IMG/VR virus record: IMGVR_UViG_3300025860_000003
Span: 1 to 64,000 of that record
Length of the DNA stretch: 64,000 nucleotides
Strand: one strand, 5' to 3'
DNA from: a virus
The notes under the pieces: generated by a model
Database searches by the model: none
What the model was told of the DNA's origin: nothing
The model's input: the letters and a program-made list of their open reading frames with translations, nothing else
Position numbers and translations under genes: made by a program
In this document: positions 33,968 to 41,155 of the stretch, one piece after another
How positions within the stretch are numbered: position 1 is the stretch's first letter
How the letters are laid out: every line of letters begins with the position of its first letter

Positions 33968-34390
33968 TCAATTATTTGATGTAACAAACGAGACTTCTTC
34001 TCTAATTGCTCTTAGTTCAAGTTCTAATCTAAATGCTCTAGCATAAGAGTCACCGATAGATGGCACATTTTTCAACACAGCGTTGATATGATCAGTTTCC
34101 ATATCACATAGTCTTACCCACCTCAAAGGCTGATCACCATTGATTCCATAAGTACCCCATTCGACTGCTTTACGCACCTTGTCAAACGGATCGTCATCCC
34201 AGACGCAATGATGAATCTCATCACCATTAGCTGAACATCTCACATAGTCAAGACCACCATCGATCATATATGTTTTACCATTAGCGTCTAGATGCGTCTT
34301 ATAATCATGTCGACTACGAGAGTATAACACAGTACCGTCTGGTGTTTCAAGACAATTCTTTACTAATTTCGCAACTTTTTCTTCACTCAT
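33968..34390 (-). CDS. Conserved phage protein, 140 aa
   Basis: Start ATG 34390 (MSEEKVAKLVKN), with GGAG 5 nt upstream; a longer frame overlaps the neighbour. Blocks YSRSRHDYKTHLDANGKTY, MIDGGLDYVRCS, HHCVWDDDPFDKVR and QPLRWVRLCDMETDHINAVL look conserved in T4-like phages. I cannot assign a function. Confidence 0.65.
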   Translation of the reverse strand: MSEEKVAKLVKNCLETPDGTVLYSRSRHDYKTHLDANGKTYMIDGGLDYVRCSANGDEIHHCVWDDDPFDKVRKAVEWGTYGINGDQPLRWVRLCDMETDHINAVLKNVPSIGDSYARAFRLELELRAIREEVSFVTSNN

Positions 34391-34391
34391 A

Positions 34392-34805
34392 CTAACTCCA
34401 GCTAATCGTCGGACGTGTATCGCCCTTTCCGTTCCAATGTATCTCACATCCACATTCTTCAATGATGGGGATGATCGCTTTTAAATTCTTAACTCCTTCC
34501 TTACTGCCATCAAAGCAGAAGCAACTACTAAACATCTGATCAGAACTCAGCATGTTAGTATGATCATACTCGAGTTCAGCATCTTCTGTTTCTTCTTCCA
34601 TTTCTTCATCATCCCAATTTTCACAGTCCTGCTCATGATTAAACAGGACTTTAGAAAGATCTACATCTTCACCTTTAAATGGACCAATGTCGTGTTCATC
34701 AGGTAGAGACATCCAAGCACAATTTGTGCAACACATCTCGCCCCAACCACAAAACCAACCGTCTTCACGGAGTCGGTCAAACAACTTTTCTAATTTATTG
34801 CTCAT
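34392..34805 (-). CDS. DUF6891-like Cys-rich protein
   Basis: 137 aa. LEKLFDRLREDGWFCGWGEMCCTNCAW at the start has four Cys that could bind metal, and a further Cys-rich part (FSSCFCFDGS) and GCEIHWNGKGDTRP follow. The opening resembles DUF6891 as I recall it. The middle is very acidic (DDEEMEEETEDAELE). Confidence 0.6.
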   Translation of the reverse strand: MSNKLEKLFDRLREDGWFCGWGEMCCTNCAWMSLPDEHDIGPFKGEDVDLSKVLFNHEQDCENWDDEEMEEETEDAELEYDHTNMLSSDQMFSSCFCFDGSKEGVKNLKAIIPIIEECGCEIHWNGKGDTRPTISWS

Positions 34806-35004
34806 CGCGGTTTGGCTCCTTAATGCTTGCTTTAAACTTAGCCATCAATTCAGCATCGCGTTTTCTAGCACGGGCTTGTCCAGCCAGTCGTGCGGCGGTC
34901 TTTTCTTTCTCGAGAAGATACAAACAACACACAAATCCAATAACAATCACGACAGCCAACAAAATCATTGTTGCGGTCAGTAAGCTACTCAATAACGTTC
35001 CCAT
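34795..35004 (-). CDS. Single-pass membrane protein, 69 aa
   Basis: N-terminal transmembrane helix (TATMILLAVVIVIGFVCCLYL), then a basic cytoplasmic-type helix (EKEKTAARLAGQARARKRDAEL). Overlaps the next gene by 11 bp. Function unknown. Confidence 0.6.
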   Translation of the reverse strand: MGTLLSSLLTATMILLAVVIVIGFVCCLYLLEKEKTAARLAGQARARKRDAELMAKFKASIKEPNRDEQ

Positions 35005-35006
35005 AA

Positions 35007-35492
35007 TCAGTACCCTTTCGCGACAAGTGTATATTGAGATTGGTCATATCTTGGAGGTTCATACGTGTTTAAACATTCTGCGTCTTCTCCTAATACAACA
35101 CATTTATAATTTTCACGACCACCTTCAGCAGTCATAGTGTAGTTTTCCACTACTGGCTTTGCCCAGTGGGTGGGTCTACGAGTAGCAATCCAGTTGCCAT
35201 TCTCGTACTTGAGAATCCAAGGTTGCTCATAGTCGTCCCAAGGTGTAGCAACATCATCGACAAAAGTAAAGTCGAGAATGAACTCCTGAAAGAACTCATC
35301 ACTACGCTCTATCAATTTGGATAGCGTAGGAATACCCTCCTTGCGGATTTTAGAAACTTGAGCCGAACTCAGATTCTCTACCACATAGGTAGAGCCGCCC
35401 TTATTCTTCCAGTACTCCAGACATTCACCTGTACCATCCCAATCGTGGGCACCGTAGTTTTCTCTGTGCTGAGTATCAATAATCAATTTCAT
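35007..35492 (-). CDS. Conserved phage protein, 161 aa
   Basis: MKLIIDTQHRENYGAHDWDGTGECLEYWKNKGGSTYVVE is a block I recall from many T4-like phages; YEQPWILKYENGNW and GGRENYKCVVLGED follow. No catalytic motif recognised. Overlaps the KPKA-repeat gene by 4 bp. Confidence 0.65.
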   Translation of the reverse strand: MKLIIDTQHRENYGAHDWDGTGECLEYWKNKGGSTYVVENLSSAQVSKIRKEGIPTLSKLIERSDEFFQEFILDFTFVDDVATPWDDYEQPWILKYENGNWIATRRPTHWAKPVVENYTMTAEGGRENYKCVVLGEDAECLNTYEPPRYDQSQYTLVAKGY

Positions 35493-35821
35493 TTGGAGAT
35501 CCTCTTAGATTTAGGTTTGGCTTTAGGCTTGGCTTTAGGCTTGGCTTTAGGCTTGGCTTTAGGCTTGGCTTTAGGCTTGGCTTTAGGCTTGGCTTTCACT
35601 TTAGGTTTAGGCTTCTTGACTACAACCTCTTTGACCACATTGACTTCGCTCTTCGACAGCTCACCGTCAACCAACCCATACACAAACTTATTTGTCACAA
35701 CTTGAATACCGTCAAATAACACAACCTTTTCTTTCGTCTTCTTAGAGTTATAATCATTGACGATTCTAGTCTTCAGGCTAGTCAGGCTGTCCCAGTTCTT
35801 CTTTTTGGTATAGTCGATCAA
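35489..35821 (-). CDS. Protein with Lys-Pro-Lys-Ala repeat tail
   Basis: 110 aa. Residues 1-65 form a small folded-looking domain (KVVLFDGIQVVTNKFVYGLVDGELS). The tail is a run of Lys-Pro-Lys-Ala units, like the tails of histone H1-like and AlgP-like bacterial proteins. The tail is strongly positive and could bind DNA or RNA. It is encoded by a 12-bp tandem repeat, so copy number may vary between isolates. Confidence 0.7.
   Translation of the reverse strand: MIDYTKKKNWDSLTSLKTRIVNDYNSKKTKEKVVLFDGIQVVTNKFVYGLVDGELSKSEVNVVKEVVVKKPKPKVKAKPKAKPKAKPKAKPKAKPKAKPKAKPKSKRISK
35513..35596 (-). repeat. 12-bp tandem repeat, 7 copies
   Basis: On the plus strand, AGGCTTGGCTTT repeats six times exactly, and one more copy has AGGTTTGGCTTT. 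It encodes the KPKA repeat in frame, so changes in copy number keep the reading frame. Confidence 0.9.
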
Positions 35822-36066
35822 AGTGCTGTCGCGTTTCGATTAGCGATTATGGCATACACTTCTTTCAGGTCTTTCGCTACCGCAGCAGCTTCAGAGCGAG
35901 AGCGTTCACCGTCCATATGCAGGACTTCAGGCTCAAGTTTAGAAGTGATGATATTCATCAACTCAGCCGCAGCATCTTCTGTAAGAGGGAGTTCAATAGG
36001 TGCTTCGCCCCAGAGTGAGCGAAAGGCATTTTCACGGATAAGGAATTCTTCTAATAATTTATTCAT
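35818..36066 (-). CDS. Hypothetical 82-aa protein
   Basis: Start ATG 36066 (MNKLLEEFLIRENAF), preceded by the leader GAGAGAGACCTATAT that is also found before the CobS-like gene. Helical, with ELPLTEDAAAELMNIITSKL and RSRSEAAAVAKDLKEVYAII. Function unknown. Own promoter at 36099-36127. Confidence 0.6.
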   Translation of the reverse strand: MNKLLEEFLIRENAFRSLWGEAPIELPLTEDAAAELMNIITSKLEPEVLHMDGERSRSEAAAVAKDLKEVYAIIANRNATAL

Positions 36067-36098
36067 AATATAGGTCTCTCTCAATCAATTCAAATACA

Positions 36099-36127
36099 AT
36101 TATACATCAACGGAAGACTGAAGGCAA
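36099..36127 (-). promoter_or_regulatory. Sigma70-type promoter
   Basis: TTGCCT, 17 bp, TATAAT on the minus strand, 33 bp before the gene starting at 36066. Confidence 0.8.
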
Positions 36128-36132
36128 GGGAT

Positions 36133-36357
36133 TTATACCATACTGGCTTCAGCCTTATATGCCATCTCAAGGACGCGCATGTTTTCATTATAGATATTCA
36201 CCAGCTCAGAGTGGGTGTATATCTCATAACCGCTGAAGAGGATCTCTTTACCAACACTAGGAACTTCAGTATCAGCAAACGGCTTCAGCGTCAAGGCATC
36301 AACCTCAAAACCCAACAACTCAGCCAATTCAGCGGTAGTCTTAATCTCAATACTCAT
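36133..36357 (-). CDS. Hypothetical 74-aa protein
   Basis: MSIEIKTTAELAELLGFEVDALTLKPF, then a helical end (ELVNIYNENMRVLEMAYKAEA). A good ribosome site (TAGGAGTTTGAC) lies before the ATG. No family recognised. Confidence 0.6.
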   Translation of the reverse strand: MSIEIKTTAELAELLGFEVDALTLKPFADTEVPSVGKEILFSGYEIYTHSELVNIYNENMRVLEMAYKAEASMV

Positions 36358-36381
36358 GTCAAACTCCTATCTCAAAAACAC

Positions 36382-36410
36382 ATTATACACTATCGACAAC
36401 CTAAAGTCAA
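36382..36410 (-). promoter_or_regulatory. Sigma70-type promoter
   Basis: TTGACT, 17 bp, TATAAT on the minus strand, directly after the stop at 36414 and 25 bp before the next gene. Confidence 0.85.
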
Positions 36411-36413
36411 CAA

Positions 36414-36725
36414 CTATTTTGAATTATTTACATATAATTGGTGACGGTTGATAGCCCACTTCTCAACAACGGGATCACCGTTCTCGTCCTCGTCAGTGAT
36501 GATATAGGCGACAGTCTTCAGCACGCGAGCGTATCTCCAAGCGTGCATACCACCGAGTGGATTGCTCGTTACATAGACCTTATGGGGATATTCTTCAGGA
36601 TTGAATGCGCTGGTCTCTTCATCATTCACAGTGAACTCGAACAGCTCATCGAAGTCTTTCTCAACAAACGCTCCGAGGATGGTAGCGTCTTGATCAAAGT
36701 AAGTGTTTATCGGGGCAAATGACAT
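36414..36725 (-). CDS. Hypothetical 103-aa protein
   Basis: MSFAPINTYFDQDATILGAFVEKDF; the later part has HKVYVTSNPLGGMHAWRYARVLKTVAYIITDEDENG, a beta-rich core like small phage SH3-type proteins. Own promoter at 36752-36780. Function unknown. Confidence 0.6.
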   Translation of the reverse strand: MSFAPINTYFDQDATILGAFVEKDFDELFEFTVNDEETSAFNPEEYPHKVYVTSNPLGGMHAWRYARVLKTVAYIITDEDENGDPVVEKWAINRHQLYVNNSK

Positions 36726-36751
36726 AGGAACTCCTCAATTTCAGAACAGAT

Positions 36752-36780
36752 ATTATACCATATCCGAACGCCGAAGACAA
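36752..36780 (-). promoter_or_regulatory. Sigma70-type promoter
   Basis: TTGTCT, 17 bp, TATAAT on the minus strand, 27 bp before the gene starting at 36725 and just after a strong terminator. Confidence 0.85.
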
Positions 36781-36825
36781 GCATTATTTTGATTAATTTT
36801 AGGTAATAATTGGTATTTCAGGCAT

Positions 36826-36848
36826 AAAAAAAGGGACTCGAAAGTCCC
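36826..36848 (-). terminator. Intrinsic terminator
   Basis: On the minus strand GGGACT-TTCG-AGTCCC followed by seven T. A textbook UUCG-loop terminator that ends the unit 36870-38957 (exported and membrane proteins). Confidence 0.93.
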
Positions 36849-36869
36849 CTGATTCGGTTAAAAAGTAAC

Positions 36870-37382
36870 CTATTTAATTGATCCACCCATGGGGTTGGCT
36901 AAGTAGTCCATGCCGTCCCAGAGGTTATCGACTTCCTTTTGAATTCGATCTAACTTCTTATTGACTTCATCACTCTTTTCTGTGGCTATCTCGGCTTTGG
37001 TCACGGTCACTTGCATGTCCTTAACCAGTTTCTCAACCTCAACCACTCGCTCTTGGAGAGCAACCAACTCTTGCTGACGATCCATAATCGTTTTAAGGTT
37101 TGTGCCTAACTCGACTAACTTACCTTGTAGATTATCAATGTCACTTACTTTGAGTTCTTCCTCAATGACAGCCACTCTGGATTTGAAATCAGAAAGGTCA
37201 TTGCCAGTGTTTTCGATGAATAGCGGAACAGTTATTCCAAGGTCTTCAACCGCTTCAATGCGAGAGAAGAACTCAGATGCTGTCCAAATACCACCACCAA
37301 TTGTTGTTGCAAAACTAAGAAGAACAGCAATCCAAACTCCCTTTATCTTAGTACCGCCTACATCTAACTCCATATTTTCCAT
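36870..37382 (-). CDS. Membrane-anchored coiled-coil protein
   Basis: 170 aa. Transmembrane segment near residues 15-35 (GVWIAVLLSFATTIGGGIW), then a long coiled coil (heptads through about residue 150) and a short end (NPMGGSIK). Topology as in DUF7201-type phage proteins, as I recall. Last gene before the strong terminator, in a unit with two exported proteins. Confidence 0.65.
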   Translation of the reverse strand: MENMELDVGGTKIKGVWIAVLLSFATTIGGGIWTASEFFSRIEAVEDLGITVPLFIENTGNDLSDFKSRVAVIEEELKVSDIDNLQGKLVELGTNLKTIMDRQQELVALQERVVEVEKLVKDMQVTVTKAEIATEKSDEVNKKLDRIQKEVDNLWDGMDYLANPMGGSIK

Positions 37383-37397
37383 AGCTCTACTTTCCTA

Positions 37398-38273
37398 TTA
37401 TCTTGGTTCTGGGTCTATCATTGGATCATACATCTCACCGTCACACTCTATACTCATCGGATCGAAGAAGCAAGGATCACCGCCAGTTGGTCCAGTGTTA
37501 TAAAACTCAGAATTCATACCATCGCCATATATTTGAGCAGAGTTGATATATCCCATTCCAAGATCGAATGATATAAACATCGAAGTTGTGTTGAAAAGTG
37601 TTACTACAGTTGGACCTTCTGCTGCCGCTACAAACATGAGAGAATCAGCATTCAGGAAGTCTTCGCCAGCAGCCGCCACTTCACTTTCCATCTGTGACAT
37701 AAGCTCACCGTTATTGGCAACCGCAACAAAGGCAGCGAACGCCTGACCAGATTCTTCAACAGCATCAAGTGAATCGTTATATACATCAACATGAGTGTCA
37801 GATATTGTCACATCATTTGTTGCAATGTATGACTGGACACTTTGAGCCTTTATAGCATCACCGCTTTTTTCAGCATCGTTTGCCATATCATTTACCGTAA
37901 CAGCCTCAATCAATACACTAGATGCTCCAATGTATGAATCAACAGCAACACCAAAATCTGCTGCCGCATCTTGGCGAGCAACGTCCACATACTCCTGAAC
38001 TGACATAGTGTATACTGCTTGCTGTGTGGCGTCCAAAGCAGCATTATACGCATCTGCTTGTTCATATGTTAAATGCGATTCAGAAGCAGTACCTACTCCT
38101 ACAATCTCTCCATTGACTGTGGCAGTAGTGACACCACCCACATATTGTATTCCCTGATCAAATGTTGTTACGATACTACCACTGGCAGTAACCAGTTGGT
38201 CTAAATCAATCTGACTTTGTGCGGAAACGCTCAGACACGCTAAGACCGCCACCATCAATAGTTTCTTCTTCAT
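37398..38273 (-). CDS. Exported protein, 291 aa
   Basis: A clear Sec signal peptide (MKKKLLMVAVLACLSVSAQS) is followed by an Ala/Asp/Val-rich acidic protein with repeated helices (AYNAALDATQQAVYTMSV). The Cys and Pro-rich C-terminus (GGDPCFFDPMSIECDG, then PMIDPEPR) can form a disulfide in the periplasm. The start lies inside the end of the upstream gene (68-bp overlap). Function unknown; probably periplasmic during late infection. Confidence 0.7.
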   Translation of the reverse strand: MKKKLLMVAVLACLSVSAQSQIDLDQLVTASGSIVTTFDQGIQYVGGVTTATVNGEIVGVGTASESHLTYEQADAYNAALDATQQAVYTMSVQEYVDVARQDAAADFGVAVDSYIGASSVLIEAVTVNDMANDAEKSGDAIKAQSVQSYIATNDVTISDTHVDVYNDSLDAVEESGQAFAAFVAVANNGELMSQMESEVAAAGEDFLNADSLMFVAAAEGPTVVTLFNTTSMFISFDLGMGYINSAQIYGDGMNSEFYNTGPTGGDPCFFDPMSIECDGEMYDPMIDPEPR

Positions 38274-38883
38274 CTATTGTTACCCCTATCCCGAGTAAAG
38301 AGTTATATGTTTTTTGGTTTTTTAATGTACCAAACTTAGTCTTTTCATTATAGTCAGGAATGTATAGTTCTGGTCGCCTTTTCATAGCGATCAGTGCATT
38401 CTTACCGAAGATCATCTTTCCGTTCACTAAGACAGGACATGGTGTCCCTGCCGAAAACATTGCTTTCCAGTTCTCTAGATTCTGGCACATTCGCGCAACT
38501 GCGGCGATCGACATACCAAGATCCTTCAATACTTTCGCATCCTTTCGTCTATTACATTCTTCATCTTGTTTGTATCCACCGCCACTAAGACCGAGAATAT
38601 CCATCTGGAGCGCAATGCTTTTGCTCTTGAGGCAGGTGTCATTACCTGACGACATTAATGATGGGGATATTGCGGTTGGTGGTGGAGCGGGTGATCCAGC
38701 GCCAGCGCCCACGTTTTGCGTAGTCTGGCTATTTGATGTTGTTGTATTATTTGAGTTGACCGTTGAGTCCTGAGTATTTGTGTTCAGGTCTCCGTTTTGG
38801 TCGTTAGTCTCGTCGTCTTGGGCATAAGCCATTGAACAGAATGACAGACACAACAATACAAATGCAACTTTGCCCTTGCGCAT
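38206..38883 (-). CDS. Exported protein, 225 aa
   Basis: Start ATG 38883 (MRKGKVAFVLLCLSFCSMAYA, signal peptide, cut before QDDE); an ATG 12 bp upstream is the alternative. An Asn/Thr/Ser-rich linker leads to a Cys-containing domain (GNDTCLKSKSIAL, then DEECNRRKDAKVLKDLGMSIAAVARMCQ and GTPCPVL). A similar exported protein is found in marine T4-like phages, as I recall. A late promoter stands upstream. Confidence 0.7.
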   Translation of the reverse strand: MRKGKVAFVLLCLSFCSMAYAQDDETNDQNGDLNTNTQDSTVNSNNTTTSNSQTTQNVGAGAGSPAPPPTAISPSLMSSGNDTCLKSKSIALQMDILGLSGGGYKQDEECNRRKDAKVLKDLGMSIAAVARMCQNLENWKAMFSAGTPCPVLVNGKMIFGKNALIAMKRRPELYIPDYNEKTKFGTLKNQKTYNSLLGIGVTIDEEETIDGGGLSVSERFRTKSD

Positions 38884-38949
38884 AATCTTATCCATTTCAT
38901 TGTTATTATTATAATAGAATAATGTAAATTTTTACATCGTTTTACGATC

Positions 38950-38957
38950 TATTTATA
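38950..38957 (-). promoter_or_regulatory. T4-type late promoter
   Basis: TATAAATA (then GA) on the minus strand, 67 bp before the exported-protein gene. The leader contains a short ATCGT-ACGAT stem. Confidence 0.75.
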
Positions 38958-38994
38958 AAATGGATTCTTGCATCGGGCGTTTTTTTGTGCTTTC

Positions 38995-39240
38995 CTATAA
39001 ATTATTGGCGACTCCGCTGAGCAGCAGAGTAAGCATAACTGAATTTAATATGATCAATGCTCTATCATTCCAAAGGATAGAAACCCATAACCACATGATA
39101 GTACCAGCCGAACCAACTGCCATGTCTATCAGATGATACTCTGTTCCAGCTTGACGGAACAAGACTGAAATCAAAATAAGTATAGTGGCAGTCCACTTGA
39201 CATACCACTCGACCGACTTTTTCGGTGAACTATTCTCCAT
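38995..39240 (-). CDS. Small multi-helix membrane protein
   Basis: 81 aa with three hydrophobic stretches (VKWTATILILISVLF, MAVGSAGTIMWLWVSIL, ALIILNSVMLTLLLSG). It resembles small membrane proteins of marine T4-like phages (DUF6552 type, from memory). Overlaps the 54-aa membrane gene by 11 bp. Confidence 0.6.
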   Translation of the reverse strand: MENSSPKKSVEWYVKWTATILILISVLFRQAGTEYHLIDMAVGSAGTIMWLWVSILWNDRALIILNSVMLTLLLSGVANNL

Positions 39241-39394
39241 GGAGATTCATCCTCGACACCGCATTCATGGCAACGATAATACCAACAAGAGCAATTGTTG
39301 TGCCCATCGCAAAACTCATTCTTTCTGTTTCCATACTTCCAACAGACCCAAACATTAAAAAAGCACCAATTGCTAATTGCAATTTATCTAACAT
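39230..39394 (-). CDS. 54-aa membrane protein
   Basis: MLDKLQLAIGAFLMFGSVGS... and a second hydrophobic segment (FAMGTTIALVGIIVAMNAV): two short helices with charged ends. It closely follows the SprT-like gene and overlaps the next membrane gene. Function unknown. Confidence 0.6.
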   Translation of the reverse strand: MLDKLQLAIGAFLMFGSVGSMETERMSFAMGTTIALVGIIVAMNAVSRMNLHGE

Positions 39395-39395
39395 G

Positions 39396-39848
39396 TTATT
39401 CTACCTCACCTATTTTCTTATACCGATTAAGTTCATTAAGTTCCAGCGCCCATGGCCAGCAATCAAGAAACAATTCTCGCTCCAAGCGATATGCTTCCTT
39501 TTCCCATGGCTGATTCTCATACTGGAAGTTGTTAGCGTTTCGACCTTTCCACTTCCACACGCCAGTCGAGGATAACTCCCCACGAAGAAACTGTTTAGCG
39601 TGAACCATCTCATGAGCCAGTGCTTGCATCTGCATCATAAATGGTTGATCCTTTGTGGCGATACTGATGTCAACTTCTTTCTTATCGCCGACACAGAGTC
39701 CTTGAGCATCATTATCTAAAGTGCCTTTGAAGTGCACAGTCACACGTCGACTCAGGCGATTGATCTTCAGCTTCCTAGCCATAAGATATAGATACAACTC
39801 GACGTGATCTTTGTTCCTGTGACATCCTACAGTTTCAACAAACATCAT
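39396..39848 (-). CDS. SprT-like zinc metallopeptidase
   Basis: 150 aa. The zinc site is ALAHEMVHAKQFLRGEL (H-E-x-x-H), with the downstream WEKEAYRLE giving the third ligand, and VTVHFKGTLDNDAQGLC before it. The SprT/Wss1-like fold cleaves proteins, often those bound to DNA; the phage substrate is unknown. It lacks a signal peptide. Confidence 0.8.
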   Translation of the reverse strand: MMFVETVGCHRNKDHVELYLYLMARKLKINRLSRRVTVHFKGTLDNDAQGLCVGDKKEVDISIATKDQPFMMQMQALAHEMVHAKQFLRGELSSTGVWKWKGRNANNFQYENQPWEKEAYRLERELFLDCWPWALELNELNRYKKIGEVE

Positions 39849-40072
39849 ACAGCTTCACTCAGTTTAGTCTCATTTAAATCACGGGCATGCTCAGTGTGGC
39901 GGATAACAGTCTCAACGACATCAGAATAATCGGCAGCAATGCTGATCAGCATACCCACCAAGTAGCCAGCAGCATAAGCGGGATTGCCATCTACTTTCAA
40001 CTCAGCATACAGAGCTTCCACGGCATTTCGGGCAATTGCTTTTTCTTCAGTAGTGGGGATATTAATATTCAT
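39845..40072 (-). CDS. Hypothetical 75-aa protein
   Basis: Start ATG 40072 with GAGG 6 nt upstream. Helical: EEKAIARNAVEALYAELKVDG and AAGYLVGMLISIAADYSDVVETVIR. ATGA overlap with the SprT-like gene. Function unknown. Confidence 0.6.
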   Translation of the reverse strand: MNINIPTTEEKAIARNAVEALYAELKVDGNPAYAAGYLVGMLISIAADYSDVVETVIRHTEHARDLNETKLSEAV

Positions 40073-40107
40073 AGTAGACCTCAATAATAAAAGAAAGGGG
40101 ATGGAGA

Positions 40108-40383
40108 CTACGCTTTTGCAAGCATAGTCAAAGGGACGTTCCAGCGCTGACCAGCAGCAGTCTCAACGATGGCTTTGGTTCTATTAACTTTAACAACAAC
40201 AGCGTTCATACCCTCACTAGGGATGAAGACTTTAGAACCCTCACCGAGCGCAGACTTGATGACTACAGATTTGGCTTTACGAAGAGATTTTTGCTTTAAT
40301 TTGACAGCATCAATAATAGCATTCAAGTCAGATGTATTATCAATAGTCATAATAGACGCGATAGCAGAAGTAACTTTACTCAT
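40108..40383 (-). CDS. Hypothetical KOW/SH3-like protein, 91 aa
   Basis: The N-terminal helical half ends in SLRKAKSVVIKSALGEG; the C-terminal half (GSKVFIPSEGMNAVVVKVNRTKAIVETAAGQRW) has the strand-G-strand pattern of KOW/SH3-like barrels that bind nucleic acid. Inference from pattern only. Confidence 0.55.
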   Translation of the reverse strand: MSKVTSAIASIMTIDNTSDLNAIIDAVKLKQKSLRKAKSVVIKSALGEGSKVFIPSEGMNAVVVKVNRTKAIVETAAGQRWNVPLTMLAKA

Positions 40384-40392
40384 AATATAATC

Positions 40393-40467
40393 CTATAGGT
40401 ATTGTAGTGCTAATACAGCAACAGCGATGATAATGGCAAATTGAAACAGAAATCTTAAAACAGGCAT
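40393..40467 (-). CDS. 24-aa hydrophobic peptide
   Basis: MPVLRFLFQFAIIIAVAVLA... is one short membrane helix. It is the first frame after the operator-promoter at 40502-40567, with GAGAG about 8 nt upstream. Small, so uncertain. Confidence 0.4.
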   Translation of the reverse strand: MPVLRFLFQFAIIIAVAVLALQYL

Positions 40468-40501
40468 AATATATTCTCTCAATTCATTAATTTATAAGGG
40501 A

Positions 40502-40530
40502 ATTATACGGCATATATCAGGGGAAGACAA
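40502..40530 (-). promoter_or_regulatory. Operator-linked sigma70 promoter
   Basis: TTGTCT, 17 bp, TATAAT on the minus strand. The -35 is preceded by TAGTTG and, 18 bp further, by the conserved motif at 40549-40567. Sister promoters lie at 41008, 52158 and 54597. Confidence 0.85.
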
Positions 40531-40548
40531 CAACTATTTTGAGGTTTC

Positions 40549-40567
40549 TTATACCGATTTGGAATAA
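40549..40567 (-). promoter_or_regulatory. Conserved upstream motif, copy 1
   Basis: Minus strand TTATTCCAAATCGGTATAA. It begins 18 bp upstream of a -35 box. A further upstream element AGAACTAAAA is also shared with other copies. Candidate activator or repressor site. Confidence 0.7.
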
Positions 40568-40632
40568 GCGTTATAACTTTTAGTTCTTTCGTTGTATTCT
40601 TCGGTTTCAAAGTATCTGATGTCAGCCCTCTC

Positions 40633-40815
40633 TTATTTTAAAAATAATCTTTGCGTGTGCAAACTAAGAACTTTGCTCCTATCCGATCTTGTATTGTGTA
40701 AAACCCTAGCATCGTCTATACCGCTATAAACTTTACCATCGTCCATCTGGACAATAATATCGTCGTCAAGGTCTTGGATTAATTTCTTTAAATCACCGAC
40801 ATTAAATATCATCAT
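40633..40815 (-). CDS. Small conserved-looking 60-aa protein
   Basis: MMIFNVGDLKKLIQDLDDDIIVQMDDGKVYSGIDDAR... A small alpha/beta frame; it overlaps the stop of the upstream gene (ATGATG). The FNVGDLKKLI-x-DL-x-DD opening is common among small phage proteins. Function unknown. Confidence 0.55.
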   Translation of the reverse strand: MMIFNVGDLKKLIQDLDDDIIVQMDDGKVYSGIDDARVLHNTRSDRSKVLSLHTQRLFLK

Positions 40816-40979
40816 ACTGTACGCTTCTTAATGTCATATGCAGCTTTCCACATATCAAAAGAAACTGGCTCGCTATAGTTGACCATCTCTTTATCGTACC
40901 GAGCTTGAAGATAAAGTTCTTCTTCACGCTTCATGTCACGAGCTTCTAGGTTATTCATCATAATAGTCTGGTCGTTCAT
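40812..40979 (-). CDS. Hypothetical 55-aa protein
   Basis: MNDQTIMMNNLEARDMKREEEL..., then YDKEMVNYSEPVSFDMWKAAYD. Charged and helical. It is first in the unit driven by the promoter at 41008-41036 and has GAGAGAGA as ribosome site. Confidence 0.6.
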   Translation of the reverse strand: MNDQTIMMNNLEARDMKREEELYLQARYDKEMVNYSEPVSFDMWKAAYDIKKRTV

Positions 40980-41007
40980 ATTTTCTCTCTCATCAATTTA
41001 GGAAGCC

Positions 41008-41036
41008 ATTATACCGCGATTTCGGGTTGACGACAA
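41008..41036 (-). promoter_or_regulatory. Operator-linked sigma70 promoter
   Basis: TTGTCG, 17 bp, TATAAT on the minus strand. The conserved motif at 41045-41063 lies 8 bp upstream of the -35, i.e. 10 bp closer than in the sister promoters. Confidence 0.8.
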
Positions 41037-41044
41037 CCACTTTC

Positions 41045-41063
41045 TTATACCGATTTGGAATAA
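41045..41063 (-). promoter_or_regulatory. Conserved upstream motif, copy 2
   Basis: Minus strand TTATTCCAAATCGGTATAA, identical to copy 1. Upstream of it AAGTTCTTAAAAC and CTAAGTTGTTG match the promoter region at 54.6 kb. Confidence 0.7.
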
Positions 41064-41118
41064 AAGGAGAGTTTTAAGAACTTTTTTGTATATGCTGTAA
41101 AATCAACAACTTAGAGAG

Positions 41119-41145
41119 CCTGCTCGCCCGAGTAGAGCGAGCAGG
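41119..41145 (-). other. 9-bp GC-rich hairpin after endolysin-like gene
   Basis: CCTGCTCGC, a 9-base loop, GCGAGCAGG, 11 bp after the stop at 41156. Strong stem but only a weak T-rich tail, so a terminator without a proper U-run or a stability stem. Confidence 0.55.
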
Positions 41146-41155
41146 AGGGGACAGG

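Noticed and set aside
35358-35705. Plus-strand ORF with long Leu-Gly-Leu-Ala repeat
   Set aside because: It is the reverse complement of the (KPKA)n repeat of the real minus-strand gene; it has no ribosome site and overlaps two supported genes.
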